Below the pieces are notes generated by a model. That model made no database searches, was not told the origin of the DNA, and was given only the letters and a program-made list of their open reading frames with translations. A stretch of DNA of 17,984 nucleotides from Gracilibacteraceae bacterium (GTDB taxonomy: Bacteria; Bacillota; Desulfitobacteriia; Desulfitobacteriales; Syntrophobotulaceae): the NCBI GenBank assembly GCA_031263945.1, contig JAISEW010000071.1, positions 1 to 17,984 of the forward strand, written 5' to 3'. A program made the position numbers and the translations under genes. This document shows positions 8,694-15,231 of this stretch, piece by piece (the first letter of the stretch is position 1; every line of letters begins with the position of its first letter).

Positions 8694-9481
8694 GGTTCAA
8701 AAGACGCGACTGCGTAACCGACGCCGAAAGGGCCTTCGTAGGAAAGCAACTCCGAGGTGAAATTCAGACCGTCCAGCACGCCGGCCAGGACCTGCAGCGG
8801 ACGGAGACCACATTCAGCCGCCTCGGCGCATAAGCCTTCATCCGGGTCAAGAAAATTTTCCACCGCGCCCGTCCGGATATTCTCCGCCGCCCAGGCGTCA
8901 AACCGGGGGCCGGACGGATGGAAGCCATACGGGCCGGAAGCGAGCAGTCTGTGCGAAAGATCGCCGCTGGCGATGAACACGGCGCGGCGATCCAGTTTTA
9001 CCGCCGTATCGCTGACGAGCCGCCCCAGCGCGTGATGGGCTGAGGGCGGCAAGGCGGAGATGCCGACGCGCACGAGCTTATAGGCGCGGTAAACCGCATT
9101 GAGGAAATACAGGGGGATGAGAACGCCATGGTCGAGTTCCGGATCCGTCTCCCCTTCGAGGCCGGCCGGCAAAGACGCTGCCGCCGCTGCCAGAGCGCCG
9201 GCAAAATCCTCGTCATACGCGGCTCGCGCCGCGACTCCCGCCGCGCCGAAACGGGCAAAATCACCCCTGGCGCCGGCGCCGGGCGAAATATGGATATAAT
9301 CCCGGTAACAGGCGGCGTGCGGGGAAACCACGATCACGGTTTCCGGCGCCAGCCGGCTGACCGCCTGAGCCACGCTGCGATAGGCGTCGATTGTTTTTTG
9401 GATGACTCTTTCCTCGCCGCGCCCCACTTCCGGCACGATGAGGGGAGGATGCGGCACGGCAAAAGCGGCTAGTACGCTCAT
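8684..9481 (-). CDS. LigB-superfamily (AmmeMemoRadiSam B-like) protein, stand-alone
   Basis: The 265-residue protein matches the class III extradiol dioxygenase-like domain (LigB fold) that accompanies AMMECR1 and a radical SAM enzyme in the AmmeMemoRadiSam system, whose biochemical job is unsettled. Key blocks are AFAVPHPPLIVPEVG with H11, VVSPHAACYRDYIHISPG with H55, ELDHGVLIPLYFL, IASGDLSHRL, and the end SYEGPFGVGYAV. In many clostridia this domain is the N-terminal half of a fusion with AMMECR1. Here the frame stops right after the LigB domain, and no AMMECR1 or radical SAM remnant follows. The ATG has GGAG 7 bases upstream, overlapping the plsY stop codon, and the gap to plsY is only 4 bases. 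It is therefore the last gene of the serA-der-plsY unit. No enzymatic activity is claimed. Confidence 0.82.
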   Translation of the reverse strand: MSVLAAFAVPHPPLIVPEVGRGEERVIQKTIDAYRSVAQAVSRLAPETVIVVSPHAACYRDYIHISPGAGARGDFARFGAAGVAARAAYDEDFAGALAAAAASLPAGLEGETDPELDHGVLIPLYFLNAVYRAYKLVRVGISALPPSAHHALGRLVSDTAVKLDRRAVFIASGDLSHRLLASGPYGFHPSGPRFDAWAAENIRTGAVENFLDPDEGLCAEAAECGLRPLQVLAGVLDGLNFTSELLSYEGPFGVGYAVASFEPAD

Positions 9482-9485
9482 GCTG

Positions 9486-10088
9486 TTACTCCTTTTGGGC
9501 AGTCCCCTTTTCGCCTATTTTAGGCTCCGTACCGGCCCGCAGGCGCTCAATATTGGCCCGATGCCGCCCGACGAGCAAAGCCACGCCCGCCAGGCCGAAA
9601 ACCAGAAGCGGCGGCGGTTCCCGGAATATGAACATAGCGGCCAGAAGCGTGAAAGCGGCCGTGATGGAGGCGAGAGACACATAACGCCAGACGGCGAGAA
9701 CGACGCAAAATACCGCCAAGGCCGCGACCGTCTCTTTCGGCATAAGGATGATGACGACGCCAAGACCGGAGGCCGCGCCCTTGCCGCTGGGCTTGAATCC
9801 GAAAAACGGGTTAAAACTGTGGGCGAGCAGGGCCAGCATCCCGCCGGCGACGCCGCCCCAGGGGCCGAAAACGTTTAACGTCAGCCAGGCGGCCAAGCCG
9901 CCTTTTACTATATCCGCCGCGAAAACGGCCAGTCCCCACCGTTTGCCCAGGACGCGCAAAGCGTTGGTCGCGCCCATGTTGCCGCTGCCGGCCTTGCGCA
10001 CGTCCGTGCCGGCCGCCCGCCCCGCCAGCCAGGCCGACGGAAAAGCGCCCAGCAGATAAGCGAGCGGAAATACCAAATATTCCCACAT
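9486..10088 (-). CDS. plsY: Acyl-phosphate:glycerol-3-phosphate acyltransferase
   Basis: Inner-membrane enzyme that transfers an acyl group from acyl-phosphate to glycerol-3-phosphate, the first committed step of phospholipid synthesis. The ~200 residues contain five hydrophobic segments and the family motif GSGNMGATNALR (about 36-47). The second motif is divergent: AHSFNPFFGFKPSGKGAASGLG replaces the usual GHxxPxxxGFKGGKGVAT, keeping the His and GKG but with one extra residue in front of GKG. The preferred ATG (10086-10088) forms TGATG with the der stop. An in-frame TTG one codon upstream has slightly better spacing (7 rather than 10 bases) from GGAGG and cannot be excluded. The der-plsY pairing is common in clostridia. 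Confidence 0.93.
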   Translation of the reverse strand: MWEYLVFPLAYLLGAFPSAWLAGRAAGTDVRKAGSGNMGATNALRVLGKRWGLAVFAADIVKGGLAAWLTLNVFGPWGGVAGGMLALLAHSFNPFFGFKPSGKGAASGLGVVIILMPKETVAALAVFCVVLAVWRYVSLASITAAFTLLAAMFIFREPPPLLVFGLAGVALLVGRHRANIERLRAGTEPKIGEKGTAQKE

Positions 10089-11416
10089 CAAGCCGATTCC
10101 TCCCTTTGCCGGATGATCATGCGGATCGGCGCGCCCTCAAAACCGAAAGCGCCGCGCAGCCGGTTTTCCAAGTAGCGCTTGTAGGAAAAATGCAGGATGT
10201 CCGGATCATTGACGAAGAAAATAAATGTCGGCGGCTGCACGCTTTGCTGGGTCGCGTAAAAAATTTTCAGGCGCTTGCCTTTGTCGCCCGGCGGCGGATT
10301 CATATACATCCACTCGCGCAATTCCGCGTTCAGAACGCTGGTCTGCACGCGGCGGCTGTTCTGCTCCGCCACAAATTCCACCAGTTCCATTATCTTATGC
10401 ACGCGCTGGCCGGTCAGAGCGGAAATGAACTGGGTCGGCGCGTAGTGGAGAAAACCGGTGTCCTCCCGTACTTGCTTCTCCACTTTGCTCAGGGTCTTGC
10501 TGTCTTTTTCCACTAAATCCCATTTATTGAGGATGAGAATGATCCCCTTGCCCGCTTCATGAACATAGCCGGCAATGCGTTTATCCTGTTCCGTCACGCC
10601 CTCGACGGCGTCCAGCAGCATCAGCGCCACATCGCAGCGGTCAATGGCGCGCAGGGCGCGGATGACGCTGTAGTTTTCCGTCTGAGCGGCGATTTTGTTT
10701 TTGCGCCGGATACCGGCCGTATCGATCAAAGTATAATGCCGGTCCTCATAGACAAACGGCGTATCGACCGCGTCCCGCGTCGTGCCGGGTATGTCGCTGA
10801 CGATCACGCGCTCCGCGCCGAGCAGCTTGTTGACGAGCGACGACTTCCCGACATTGGGCCGCCCGACGACGGCGACGCGCACGATATCCGGATCGCCGTC
10901 TTCCGCCCCTCCCGCCGGCAGCGCCGCCATGACCGCGTCCAGCAGATCGCCGGTATTGAGACCGTGGGCGGCGGAGACAGGCAGAGCCGCTCCGACGCCA
11001 AGAGCGAGATACTCATGGGCGCCGTTGGTGAAATTTGTAAAACTCTCGACCTTATTCACGACCAGCAGCACCGGTTTGCCGCCGCGCCGCAAAAAACGGG
11101 CGATCTGTTCGTCTTCCTCCGTCAGGCCTGATTGCCCGTCAACCAGAAAAAGGGCCAGAGCGGCTTCCGCCGCCGCCACCTCCGCCTGCCGCCGCGTCTG
11201 CTCCGCCAGCGGCGCGCCGCTCGCCCTCAGATCGATGCCGCCCGTATCTATCAAAGTGAATGTCCGCCCGCGCCAGTCCCCGTCGCGGTATAACCGATCC
11301 CGCGTCACGCCCGGCGTATCTTCCACTATCGCCGTGAAACCGCCGGTCAGACGGTTAAACAGCGTCGATTTGCCCACGTTGGGACGGCCGACTATAGCCA
11401 CCACCGGTTTTGCCAT
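10088..11416 (-). CDS. der: Ribosome assembly GTPase Der (EngA)
   Basis: Essential tandem GTPase needed for maturation of the 50S subunit. The 442 residues carry two G domains and a C-terminal KH-like domain. The first has GRPNVGKSTLFNRL, DTPGVTRDR, DTGGID and NKVES. The second has GRPNVGKSSLVNKL, DIPGTTRDA, DTAGIRRK and NKWD. The KH-like region includes YKRYLENRLRGAFGFEGAPIRM. The ATG at 11414-11416 is chosen because GGAGG lies 8 bases upstream and the protein then begins MAKPVVAIVGRPN, as in the family. The frame extends five codons further to a TTG that overlaps that ribosome binding site. The gene begins 26 bases after serA with no terminator between, and ends coupled to plsY. Confidence 0.98.
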   Translation of the reverse strand: MAKPVVAIVGRPNVGKSTLFNRLTGGFTAIVEDTPGVTRDRLYRDGDWRGRTFTLIDTGGIDLRASGAPLAEQTRRQAEVAAAEAALALFLVDGQSGLTEEDEQIARFLRRGGKPVLLVVNKVESFTNFTNGAHEYLALGVGAALPVSAAHGLNTGDLLDAVMAALPAGGAEDGDPDIVRVAVVGRPNVGKSSLVNKLLGAERVIVSDIPGTTRDAVDTPFVYEDRHYTLIDTAGIRRKNKIAAQTENYSVIRALRAIDRCDVALMLLDAVEGVTEQDKRIAGYVHEAGKGIILILNKWDLVEKDSKTLSKVEKQVREDTGFLHYAPTQFISALTGQRVHKIMELVEFVAEQNSRRVQTSVLNAELREWMYMNPPPGDKGKRLKIFYATQQSVQPPTFIFFVNDPDILHFSYKRYLENRLRGAFGFEGAPIRMIIRQREESA

Positions 11417-11442
11417 ACAGGATCCCTCCAAGCGCCGGTTTC

Positions 11443-13023
11443 TCAGTTGAAAACGACTTTTTTCACGCCGTGAACGCCATCCAGGGCGACGAGCGCCCGC
11501 GCGACCTCTTTCCCCACGTCCTGCCCGATGGAAAGGATCATGACGCTTACGCTTTTGTCCTCGGTCGCCGCCAGCTGCATGCTGTTGATATTTATACCCT
11601 TCTCCCCCAAGGCCAGACCGACTTTGCCCACCATGCCCGGCATATTGTCATGCGGTATCCACAGCAGCCAGCCCTGGGGCTCGACGTCGACGCGGCAGCC
11701 GTTGATGCGCACGATCCGGCCTAACGCGCGGCCGAACAGCGTGCCGGCCACTTCGCACGCCGCTTCATCCGTCTTGATTTTGACGGTGATGAGATCGACG
11801 AAATTTTCCGTATCGGGACTCTTGAACTCCGTGACGGTGATCCCTCTGGCTTTGGCTACTTCCGGCGCGTTGACAAAATTAACGTCCTCCTGCAGGATGG
11901 GATTGAGTATGCCTTTCAGGACGCCGAGCGTCAGCATCTTCGTGTCGACGGCGCTGATCTCGCCGTTATAGCTCACTTCCACGCTTTTGATCCCCCCGCC
12001 GGTCAGATGCACGGCCAGCGCCCCCATTTTTTCCACGAGGATCAGGTAAGGACGGATCGTTTCCATCACCGAACGGGAAACAGGCGGGATATTGAGGGAA
12101 GTGGCCACCGGTTCCGCCCGCAGAGCCGCCAGCACCCCGCGGGCCACGACGACCGCCACTTCGTTCTCCGCTTCCAGCGTCCGCGCCGCCAGCCGCGGCG
12201 TACATATGACCTGTTTCATATTTAAAAAAGGGTGATCGGCTTTGAGCGGCTCCTCTTCAAAACCGTCCAGCGCCGCCCCGGCTACCCGGCCGCTTTGCAG
12301 GGCGGCCAGCAGCGCGGTTTCGTCTATCAGACCGCCGCGGGCGCAGTTGATGACGCGGACGCCGGGTTTCATCCTGCCGAAGGCTTCAGCCCCCAGCAAA
12401 TGGCGTGAATCCTCGCTGAGCGGAATATGCAGCGATATATAATCAGATTGAGCGAAAAGCGATGGCAGATCCGTCAGTTCCGCCCCCATTTCCCGCCCGC
12501 GCGCTTTGCTGATAAAAGGATCATGGGCCAGTATTTTCATATGAAAAGAACTGGCGCGTTCAGCCAGACCGGCGCCTACGCGGCCAAAGCCGATGATGCC
12601 GAGCGTTTTTTCTCTCAGCTCCGTGCCGAGAATGGATTCGCGCTCCCAGTTCCCGGCCCGCGCCGCCGCGTAAGCGAGCGGGATCTGCCGGCTCAGGGCC
12701 AGCAGCATGCCGATCGTGTATTCGATATGAGAAGCGCTGGCGCCCTGAGGCGCGTTCAGCACCATGACGCCGTGGCGCGTGGCGGCCGGGATGTCTATCT
12801 GGTCCACTTCCAGACCGGCCCGCCCGATCACTTTCAGGTTGACGCCGGCCGCGACGACTTCTTCGTCTACAACGGTGTCTCCCCGCACGATCAAAGCGTC
12901 GTAAGCACCGATAGCGTTTTTCAGTTCGTCACGCCCAATATGAGAATATGTGTCCACCGTTCCGGCCTCTCGCAGGAGAGCCAGACCGGCCGGGGCCACC
13001 TTCGCGCTGACTAGGATCTTCAA
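11443..13023 (-). CDS. serA: D-3-phosphoglycerate dehydrogenase, catalytic His replaced
   Basis: First enzyme of the phosphorylated serine pathway, oxidising 3-phosphoglycerate with NAD. At 526 residues it is the long form: substrate and Rossmann domains with GFGRVG at 145-150, an intervening allosteric domain (~320-445), and a C-terminal ACT domain for serine sensing (~450-526, WIPHDNMPGMVGKVG). Catalytic R229 (NCARGGLIDE) and E258 (FEEEP) are present. The histidine normally found in TPHLGAST is R277 (TPRLAART), which is unusual. TTG at 13021-13023 is chosen because GGAG is 8 bases upstream and the protein then begins MKILVSAKV as in relatives. The GTG at 13030-13032 overlaps the ribosome binding site. 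It heads the serA-der-plsY-LigB unit behind a strong promoter. Confidence 0.95.
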   Translation of the reverse strand: MKILVSAKVAPAGLALLREAGTVDTYSHIGRDELKNAIGAYDALIVRGDTVVDEEVVAAGVNLKVIGRAGLEVDQIDIPAATRHGVMVLNAPQGASASHIEYTIGMLLALSRQIPLAYAAARAGNWERESILGTELREKTLGIIGFGRVGAGLAERASSFHMKILAHDPFISKARGREMGAELTDLPSLFAQSDYISLHIPLSEDSRHLLGAEAFGRMKPGVRVINCARGGLIDETALLAALQSGRVAGAALDGFEEEPLKADHPFLNMKQVICTPRLAARTLEAENEVAVVVARGVLAALRAEPVATSLNIPPVSRSVMETIRPYLILVEKMGALAVHLTGGGIKSVEVSYNGEISAVDTKMLTLGVLKGILNPILQEDVNFVNAPEVAKARGITVTEFKSPDTENFVDLITVKIKTDEAACEVAGTLFGRALGRIVRINGCRVDVEPQGWLLWIPHDNMPGMVGKVGLALGEKGININSMQLAATEDKSVSVMILSIGQDVGKEVARALVALDGVHGVKKVVFN

Positions 13024-13031
13024 CGGACGCA

Positions 13032-13037
13032 CTCCTT
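13032..13037 (-). promoter_or_regulatory. Ribosome binding site deciding the serA start
   Basis: AAGGAG on the minus strand, 8 bases before TTG at 13023. It overlaps the alternative GTG at 13030-13032, which makes that codon an unlikely start. Confidence 0.75.
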
Positions 13038-13059
13038 CCGCGTTTAGTTTCTAACATGT

Positions 13060-13089
13060 AGTATACAACATTAAAGAGAATGCTGTCAA
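13060..13089 (-). promoter_or_regulatory. Strong sigma-A type promoter of the serA unit
   Basis: On the minus strand a consensus -35 TTGACA (13084-13089) and a -10 TATACT (13060-13065) are separated by 18 bases. Transcription would begin near 13053, leaving a leader of about 30 bases with no room for a riboswitch. Confidence 0.85.
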
Positions 13090-13107
13090 ACAAGTCCAAT
13101 AATTGGT

Positions 13108-13139
13108 AAGCGTTCACGGCCGCAAGCGTTACAGTTCAC
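13108..13139. repeat. Direct near-repeat upstream of the serA promoter
   Basis: AAGCGTTCAC (13108-13117) recurs 16 bases later as AAGCGTT-ACAG-TTCAC (13124-13139), split by an insertion. The second copy contains CGTTACAGTT, the reverse complement of a 10-mer found upstream of the phosphatase-rpiB-glyA promoter. It may be an operator; this is inference from position. Confidence 0.4.
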
Positions 13140-13144
13140 ACCAT

Positions 13145-13173
13145 CGTCATTGCGAGCGAAGCGAAGCAATCCA
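13145..13173. repeat. Dispersed REP-like element (CGTCATTGCGAGCGAAGC type)
   Basis: CGTCATTGCGAGCGAAGCGAAGCAATCCA-type sequence with ATTGC (13149-13153) and GCAAT (13166-13170) as outer inverted arms. I recognise this as a widely distributed bacterial palindromic repeat, normally present in many intergenic copies. Only one copy is in this window. Confidence 0.75.
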
Positions 13174-13197
13174 GACCCGCATTTACGCCTGGGCTCC

Positions 13198-13224
13198 CGT
13201 CATTCCGGACCCCGTCCGGAATCC
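13198..13224. repeat. Dispersed palindromic element (CGTCATTCCGGAC type)
   Basis: Perfect 9-base arms ATTCCGGAC (13202-13210) and GTCCGGAAT (13214-13222) enclose CCC, preceded by CGTC. This CGTCATTCCGG...CCGGAATCC pattern is a second familiar family of dispersed intergenic repeats. It lies 25 bases from the first element and shares its CGTCATT head and AATCC tail. Confidence 0.75.
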
Positions 13225-13246
13225 AAAACTTTCGGCGCGGCAAACC

Positions 13247-13275
13247 TTGACGGTCACGATAAAAAATGGTAAGAT
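13247..13275 (+). promoter_or_regulatory. Promoter of tRNA-Leu
   Basis: TTGACG (13247-13252) and TAAGAT (13270-13275) are separated by 17 bases on the plus strand. Transcription would start about 7-8 bases before the mature tRNA. Confidence 0.75.
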
Positions 13276-13290
13276 TATGTCCAGTCACAT

Positions 13291-13377
13291 GCCGAAGTGG
13301 CGGAATTGGCAGACGCGTCGGTCTCAAAAACCGATGGGGGAAACCTCGTGCCGGTTCGACCCCGGCCTTCGGCACCA
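13291..13377 (+). tRNA. tRNA-Leu (anticodon CAA)
   Basis: An 87-base class II tRNA. The acceptor GCCGAAG pairs with CTTCGGC, with discriminator A and an encoded CCA (13375-13377). The anticodon stem TCGGT/ACCGA holds the loop CTCAAAA with anticodon CAA at 13325-13327, reading UUG. A long variable arm (GGGG-GAAA-CCTC) typical of tRNA-Leu follows. The T arm is GCCGG-TTCGACC-CCGGC. It is the only gene on the plus strand and is a single-gene unit with its own promoter and terminator. Confidence 0.98.
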
Positions 13378-13387
13378 ATGCGCAAAG

Positions 13388-13416
13388 ACCTGCTTTCAAG
13401 TTGGGAAGCAGGTTTT
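13388..13416 (+). terminator. Terminator of tRNA-Leu
   Basis: ACCTGCTT (13388-13395) and AAGCAGGT (13406-13413) form an 8-bp stem with a 10-base loop, followed on the plus strand by TTTTATTTATT. It begins 10 bases after the tRNA end. Confidence 0.85.
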
Positions 13417-13427
13417 ATTTATTGCCC

Positions 13428-13459
13428 AAAAAAAACGGACGTTTTTCAAACGTCCGTTT
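13428..13459 (-). terminator. Terminator of the sigma/anti-sigma unit
   Basis: Perfect 12-bp stem AAACGGACGTTT (13433-13444) and AAACGTCCGTTT (13448-13459) with a 3-base loop. On the minus strand it ends in a run of eight T (complement of 13428-13435). It lies 30 bases past the anti-sigma stop, facing the tRNA terminator. Confidence 0.92.
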
Positions 13460-13489
13460 CGCCGCCGCGCATATTTTTCCGCTTGCCGT

Positions 13490-14500
13490 CTACGCCGCCG
13501 GCACCGTTTCAAGAAATACCATATTCAAAGTGCGCCCGGTTTCTCTTTCCTCAACGAACAGGTCCATATCTCCCGCCGCCAAGATCTCTTGCAGTTTGTT
13601 TTCCGCGTCTTCACGCGCGGTATAAAGACCCGCCTCCAGGTAATAACCTGATTCCGCGTCGCCCCGCACCGTCAGCGGCTCGTTTTCCAGCCGCGTTTTC
13701 CATTCGCTCAAAGCGTCTTCGGTCTCGTAAGAGTTGGTGCGCAGCACATATATTTTTTCTTTCTCAGGCTTTTTAAAACTCATAACCACTTCATCCGAGC
13801 CGTCGCCGCCATAAATCTCCAGCCGCACGGGTTCCTTCAGGACGACGGTGATCTGGTTTCCCTGCTCGCCTACCTGGTAAACATTGGAAATATACTCGCT
13901 GTCTTTCAATTGCTCCAGCATACTCTGTTCCGCCAGGCCCGCCACGCCGTCTCCCGTCACGGTGAGAGCCGAATCGTCGTCCGTGTAATCCACCTGCCAC
14001 GAGGCGACTTCCTTGCTGATATCCTTCTCCGGCGTGCGGATGACAATATCTTCCTTAGTATCCTCTTTTGTGATGACGACTTTGCCGCCGGTATCAGCGC
14101 CCGGTCCGGCCCCGGCCGGAGGCGCGGCAGTCCTGTCGGGAGCGGCTGGCGGTTCTTCGGTGTTATCCTCCGGCGCCGGCGGCAAAACCTGATCTCCCTC
14201 CGGCGGAACCGGGGGCTCGCTTTCCGGCGGAGACGGATCCGCCGGGACGTCCGTATCTGTTTGCGCCGTCCGCGGCGCTTCCGGCGCGGTGAAATTCACG
14301 GCGTAATAAATCCCCGTTATCAATACGCAAAACACGGCGGCGGCCATAGCCCAGACCCTCAGCAGCGGTCTCCGGCGCCTTCGTCTTTGTTCCGTCTGCC
14401 CGAGCAAGATCGCCTTGCGCAGACGCCGGTCAAGCTCGTCCTCCGGGATGGCGACGGCATGATATTCTATTTTCAGTTGTTCCAGTTCATGCGCGTTCAA
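13490..14500 (-). CDS. Membrane anti-sigma-like protein with SPOR-like C-terminus
   Basis: Predicted single-pass membrane regulator of the upstream sigma factor. The cytoplasmic N-terminus has the clostridial anti-sigma-like block EYHAVAIPEDELDRRLRKAI (12-31) and six consecutive Arg (39-44). One transmembrane helix (~47-66) leads to a Pro/Glu-rich linker (~72-135) outside the membrane, then a mixed beta region (~150-240). The last ~90 residues contain two SPOR-like halves, IYVLRTNSYETEDALSEW and YYLEAGLYTAREDAENKL; SPOR domains bind denuded peptidoglycan glycan strands. TTG at 14498-14500 is preferred, with GAGGTG 7 bases upstream. ATG at 14513-14515 has no usable site. The gene overlaps the sigma gene by 14 bases, the usual coupled arrangement. 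The anti-sigma role is inferred from position and topology; no known anti-sigma domain is certain. Confidence 0.72.
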   Translation of the reverse strand: MNAHELEQLKIEYHAVAIPEDELDRRLRKAILLGQTEQRRRRRRPLLRVWAMAAAVFCVLITGIYYAVNFTAPEAPRTAQTDTDVPADPSPPESEPPVPPEGDQVLPPAPEDNTEEPPAAPDRTAAPPAGAGPGADTGGKVVITKEDTKEDIVIRTPEKDISKEVASWQVDYTDDDSALTVTGDGVAGLAEQSMLEQLKDSEYISNVYQVGEQGNQITVVLKEPVRLEIYGGDGSDEVVMSFKKPEKEKIYVLRTNSYETEDALSEWKTRLENEPLTVRGDAESGYYLEAGLYTAREDAENKLQEILAAGDMDLFVEERETGRTLNMVFLETVPAA

Positions 14501-15020
14501 CGCCGTCCACCTCATCCGCCTTGATCCTCAGTTTTTCCAATGCTCTGTATAAACGTGTCTTAACTGTGCTGACCGGTATCTCCAGCACCGCCGCTATCTC
14601 GTCTAAAGATAATTCCTCAAAAAATCGCAGCAGCACCACTTCTTTGTACTTTTCCCCCAAGCTACCCAGCGCCCGGTTCAGATCAGCCCGCTCTTCCCTC
14701 GCCTCATACATATCGCGGTCGGGAATGTTCACCAGCACCTCGTCGGCGACCGTCGTCACTTTGCTGTTTTTTTTGACAAAATCCTTCGCGCAGTTCAGCG
14801 CGATCCGATAGAACCATGTGCCGAAAAACTCGGGGGTCTTCAGTTTGCTGATCGAAACATACGCTTTATAGACAGCATCCTGGACGATATCAAGCGCGTC
14901 CTCCTCGTTGCGGGCATAACCGTAAGCCATTCGGTAAACGCTCTGTTTTTTTTCTTCGACGATCCGGTAAAAGCTCTGCCCGTCTCCGCGCATCGCCCGC
15001 AGGACGTCCTCTCTGTCCAT
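14487..15020 (-). CDS. ECF (group IV) sigma-70 factor
   Basis: RNA polymerase sigma factor of 177 residues with only regions 2 and 4. Region 2 includes YRMAYGYARNEEDALDIVQDAVYKAY and the WFYRIALNCAKDF segment. Region 4 holds LSLDEIAAVLEIPVSTVKTRLYRALEKLR, a clear helix-turn-helix. It resembles the SigV/SigW-type envelope stress factors of Firmicutes. The ATG at 15018-15020 has AGGAG 6 bases upstream. The next gene overlaps it and encodes a probable membrane partner, so activity is likely held in check until an envelope signal. A possible autoregulatory promoter and a palindrome lie just upstream. Target genes cannot be read from this window. Confidence 0.95.
   Translation of the reverse strand: MDREDVLRAMRGDGQSFYRIVEEKKQSVYRMAYGYARNEEDALDIVQDAVYKAYVSISKLKTPEFFGTWFYRIALNCAKDFVKKNSKVTTVADEVLVNIPDRDMYEAREERADLNRALGSLGEKYKEVVLLRFFEELSLDEIAAVLEIPVSTVKTRLYRALEKLRIKADEVDGVERA
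14508..14513 (-). promoter_or_regulatory. Ribosome binding site deciding the anti-sigma start
   Basis: GAGGTG on the minus strand, 7 bases before TTG 14500. It overlaps the ATG at 14513-14515 by one base, so that ATG would have no ribosome binding site. Confidence 0.6.
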
Positions 15021-15057
15021 TCACCTCTCCTAAACAACGGACGCTTCACAATTGTTT

Positions 15058-15074
15058 AGTCTATATAATAGACT
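15058..15074. repeat. 17-bp palindrome at the sigma-factor promoter
   Basis: AGTCTAT-ATA-ATAGACT, perfect 7-base arms, 38 bases upstream of the sigma-factor ATG. It overlaps the proposed -10 element of the sigma promoter, a position suited to an operator, or it may act as a small hairpin at the 5' end of the message. Confidence 0.55.
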
Positions 15075-15097
15075 GATTGCGAGGCCAAATAGTTTCG
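15069..15097 (-). promoter_or_regulatory. Possible ECF-type autoregulatory promoter
   Basis: On the minus strand CGAAAC (15092-15097) is followed after 17 bases by AGTCTA (15069-15074). ECF promoters of the SigW/SigV kind typically have GAAAC at -35 and CGTA or CGTC at -10 with about 16-17 bases between. No good sigma-A promoter is seen here, so autoregulation is plausible but unproven. Confidence 0.4.
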
Positions 15098-15122
15098 TAA
15101 AACAAGCAACGGATTTGCAAAA

Positions 15123-15146
15123 ATTTTCTCAACAATTTTCTCAACA
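15123..15146. repeat. Tandem 12-bp direct repeat upstream of the sigma promoter
   Basis: AATTTTCTCAAC occurs twice with no spacer (15123-15134 and 15135-15146), reading GTTGAGAAAATT twice on the minus strand. It lies about 25-55 bases upstream of the proposed -35 of the sigma gene, where an activator could bind. Confidence 0.7.
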
Positions 15147-15178
15147 TGGCTGCCGGTCCTTTTTTCCATCAGGCGCCG

Positions 15179-15204
15179 AAAAAAATCCTCGGCGGCAGCC
15201 GCGG
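15179..15204 (-). terminator. Terminator after glyA
   Basis: On the minus strand CCGCGGC (15198-15204) and GCCGAGG (15187-15193) form a 7-bp stem with one mismatch and loop TGCC, followed by A and seven T (complement of 15179-15185). It lies 28 bases past the glyA stop. Confidence 0.75.
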
Positions 15205-15231
15205 CATGAATTGATCAGTGCTTCCCTGGGA

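Noticed and set aside
8651..8700. Plus-strand GGATTCAAACCC resembling a tRNA T-arm
   Set aside because: No acceptor, D or anticodon stem can be drawn around it.
13136..13399. Minus-strand 87-codon frame between serA and the tRNA
   Set aside because: Runs antisense through the tRNA-Leu and both dispersed repeats; such repeat-derived frames are well-known annotation artefacts.
15064..15069. Plus-strand TATAAT as a promoter
   Set aside because: No -35 element at 16-18 bases and no plus-strand gene follows; it is the centre of the palindrome.
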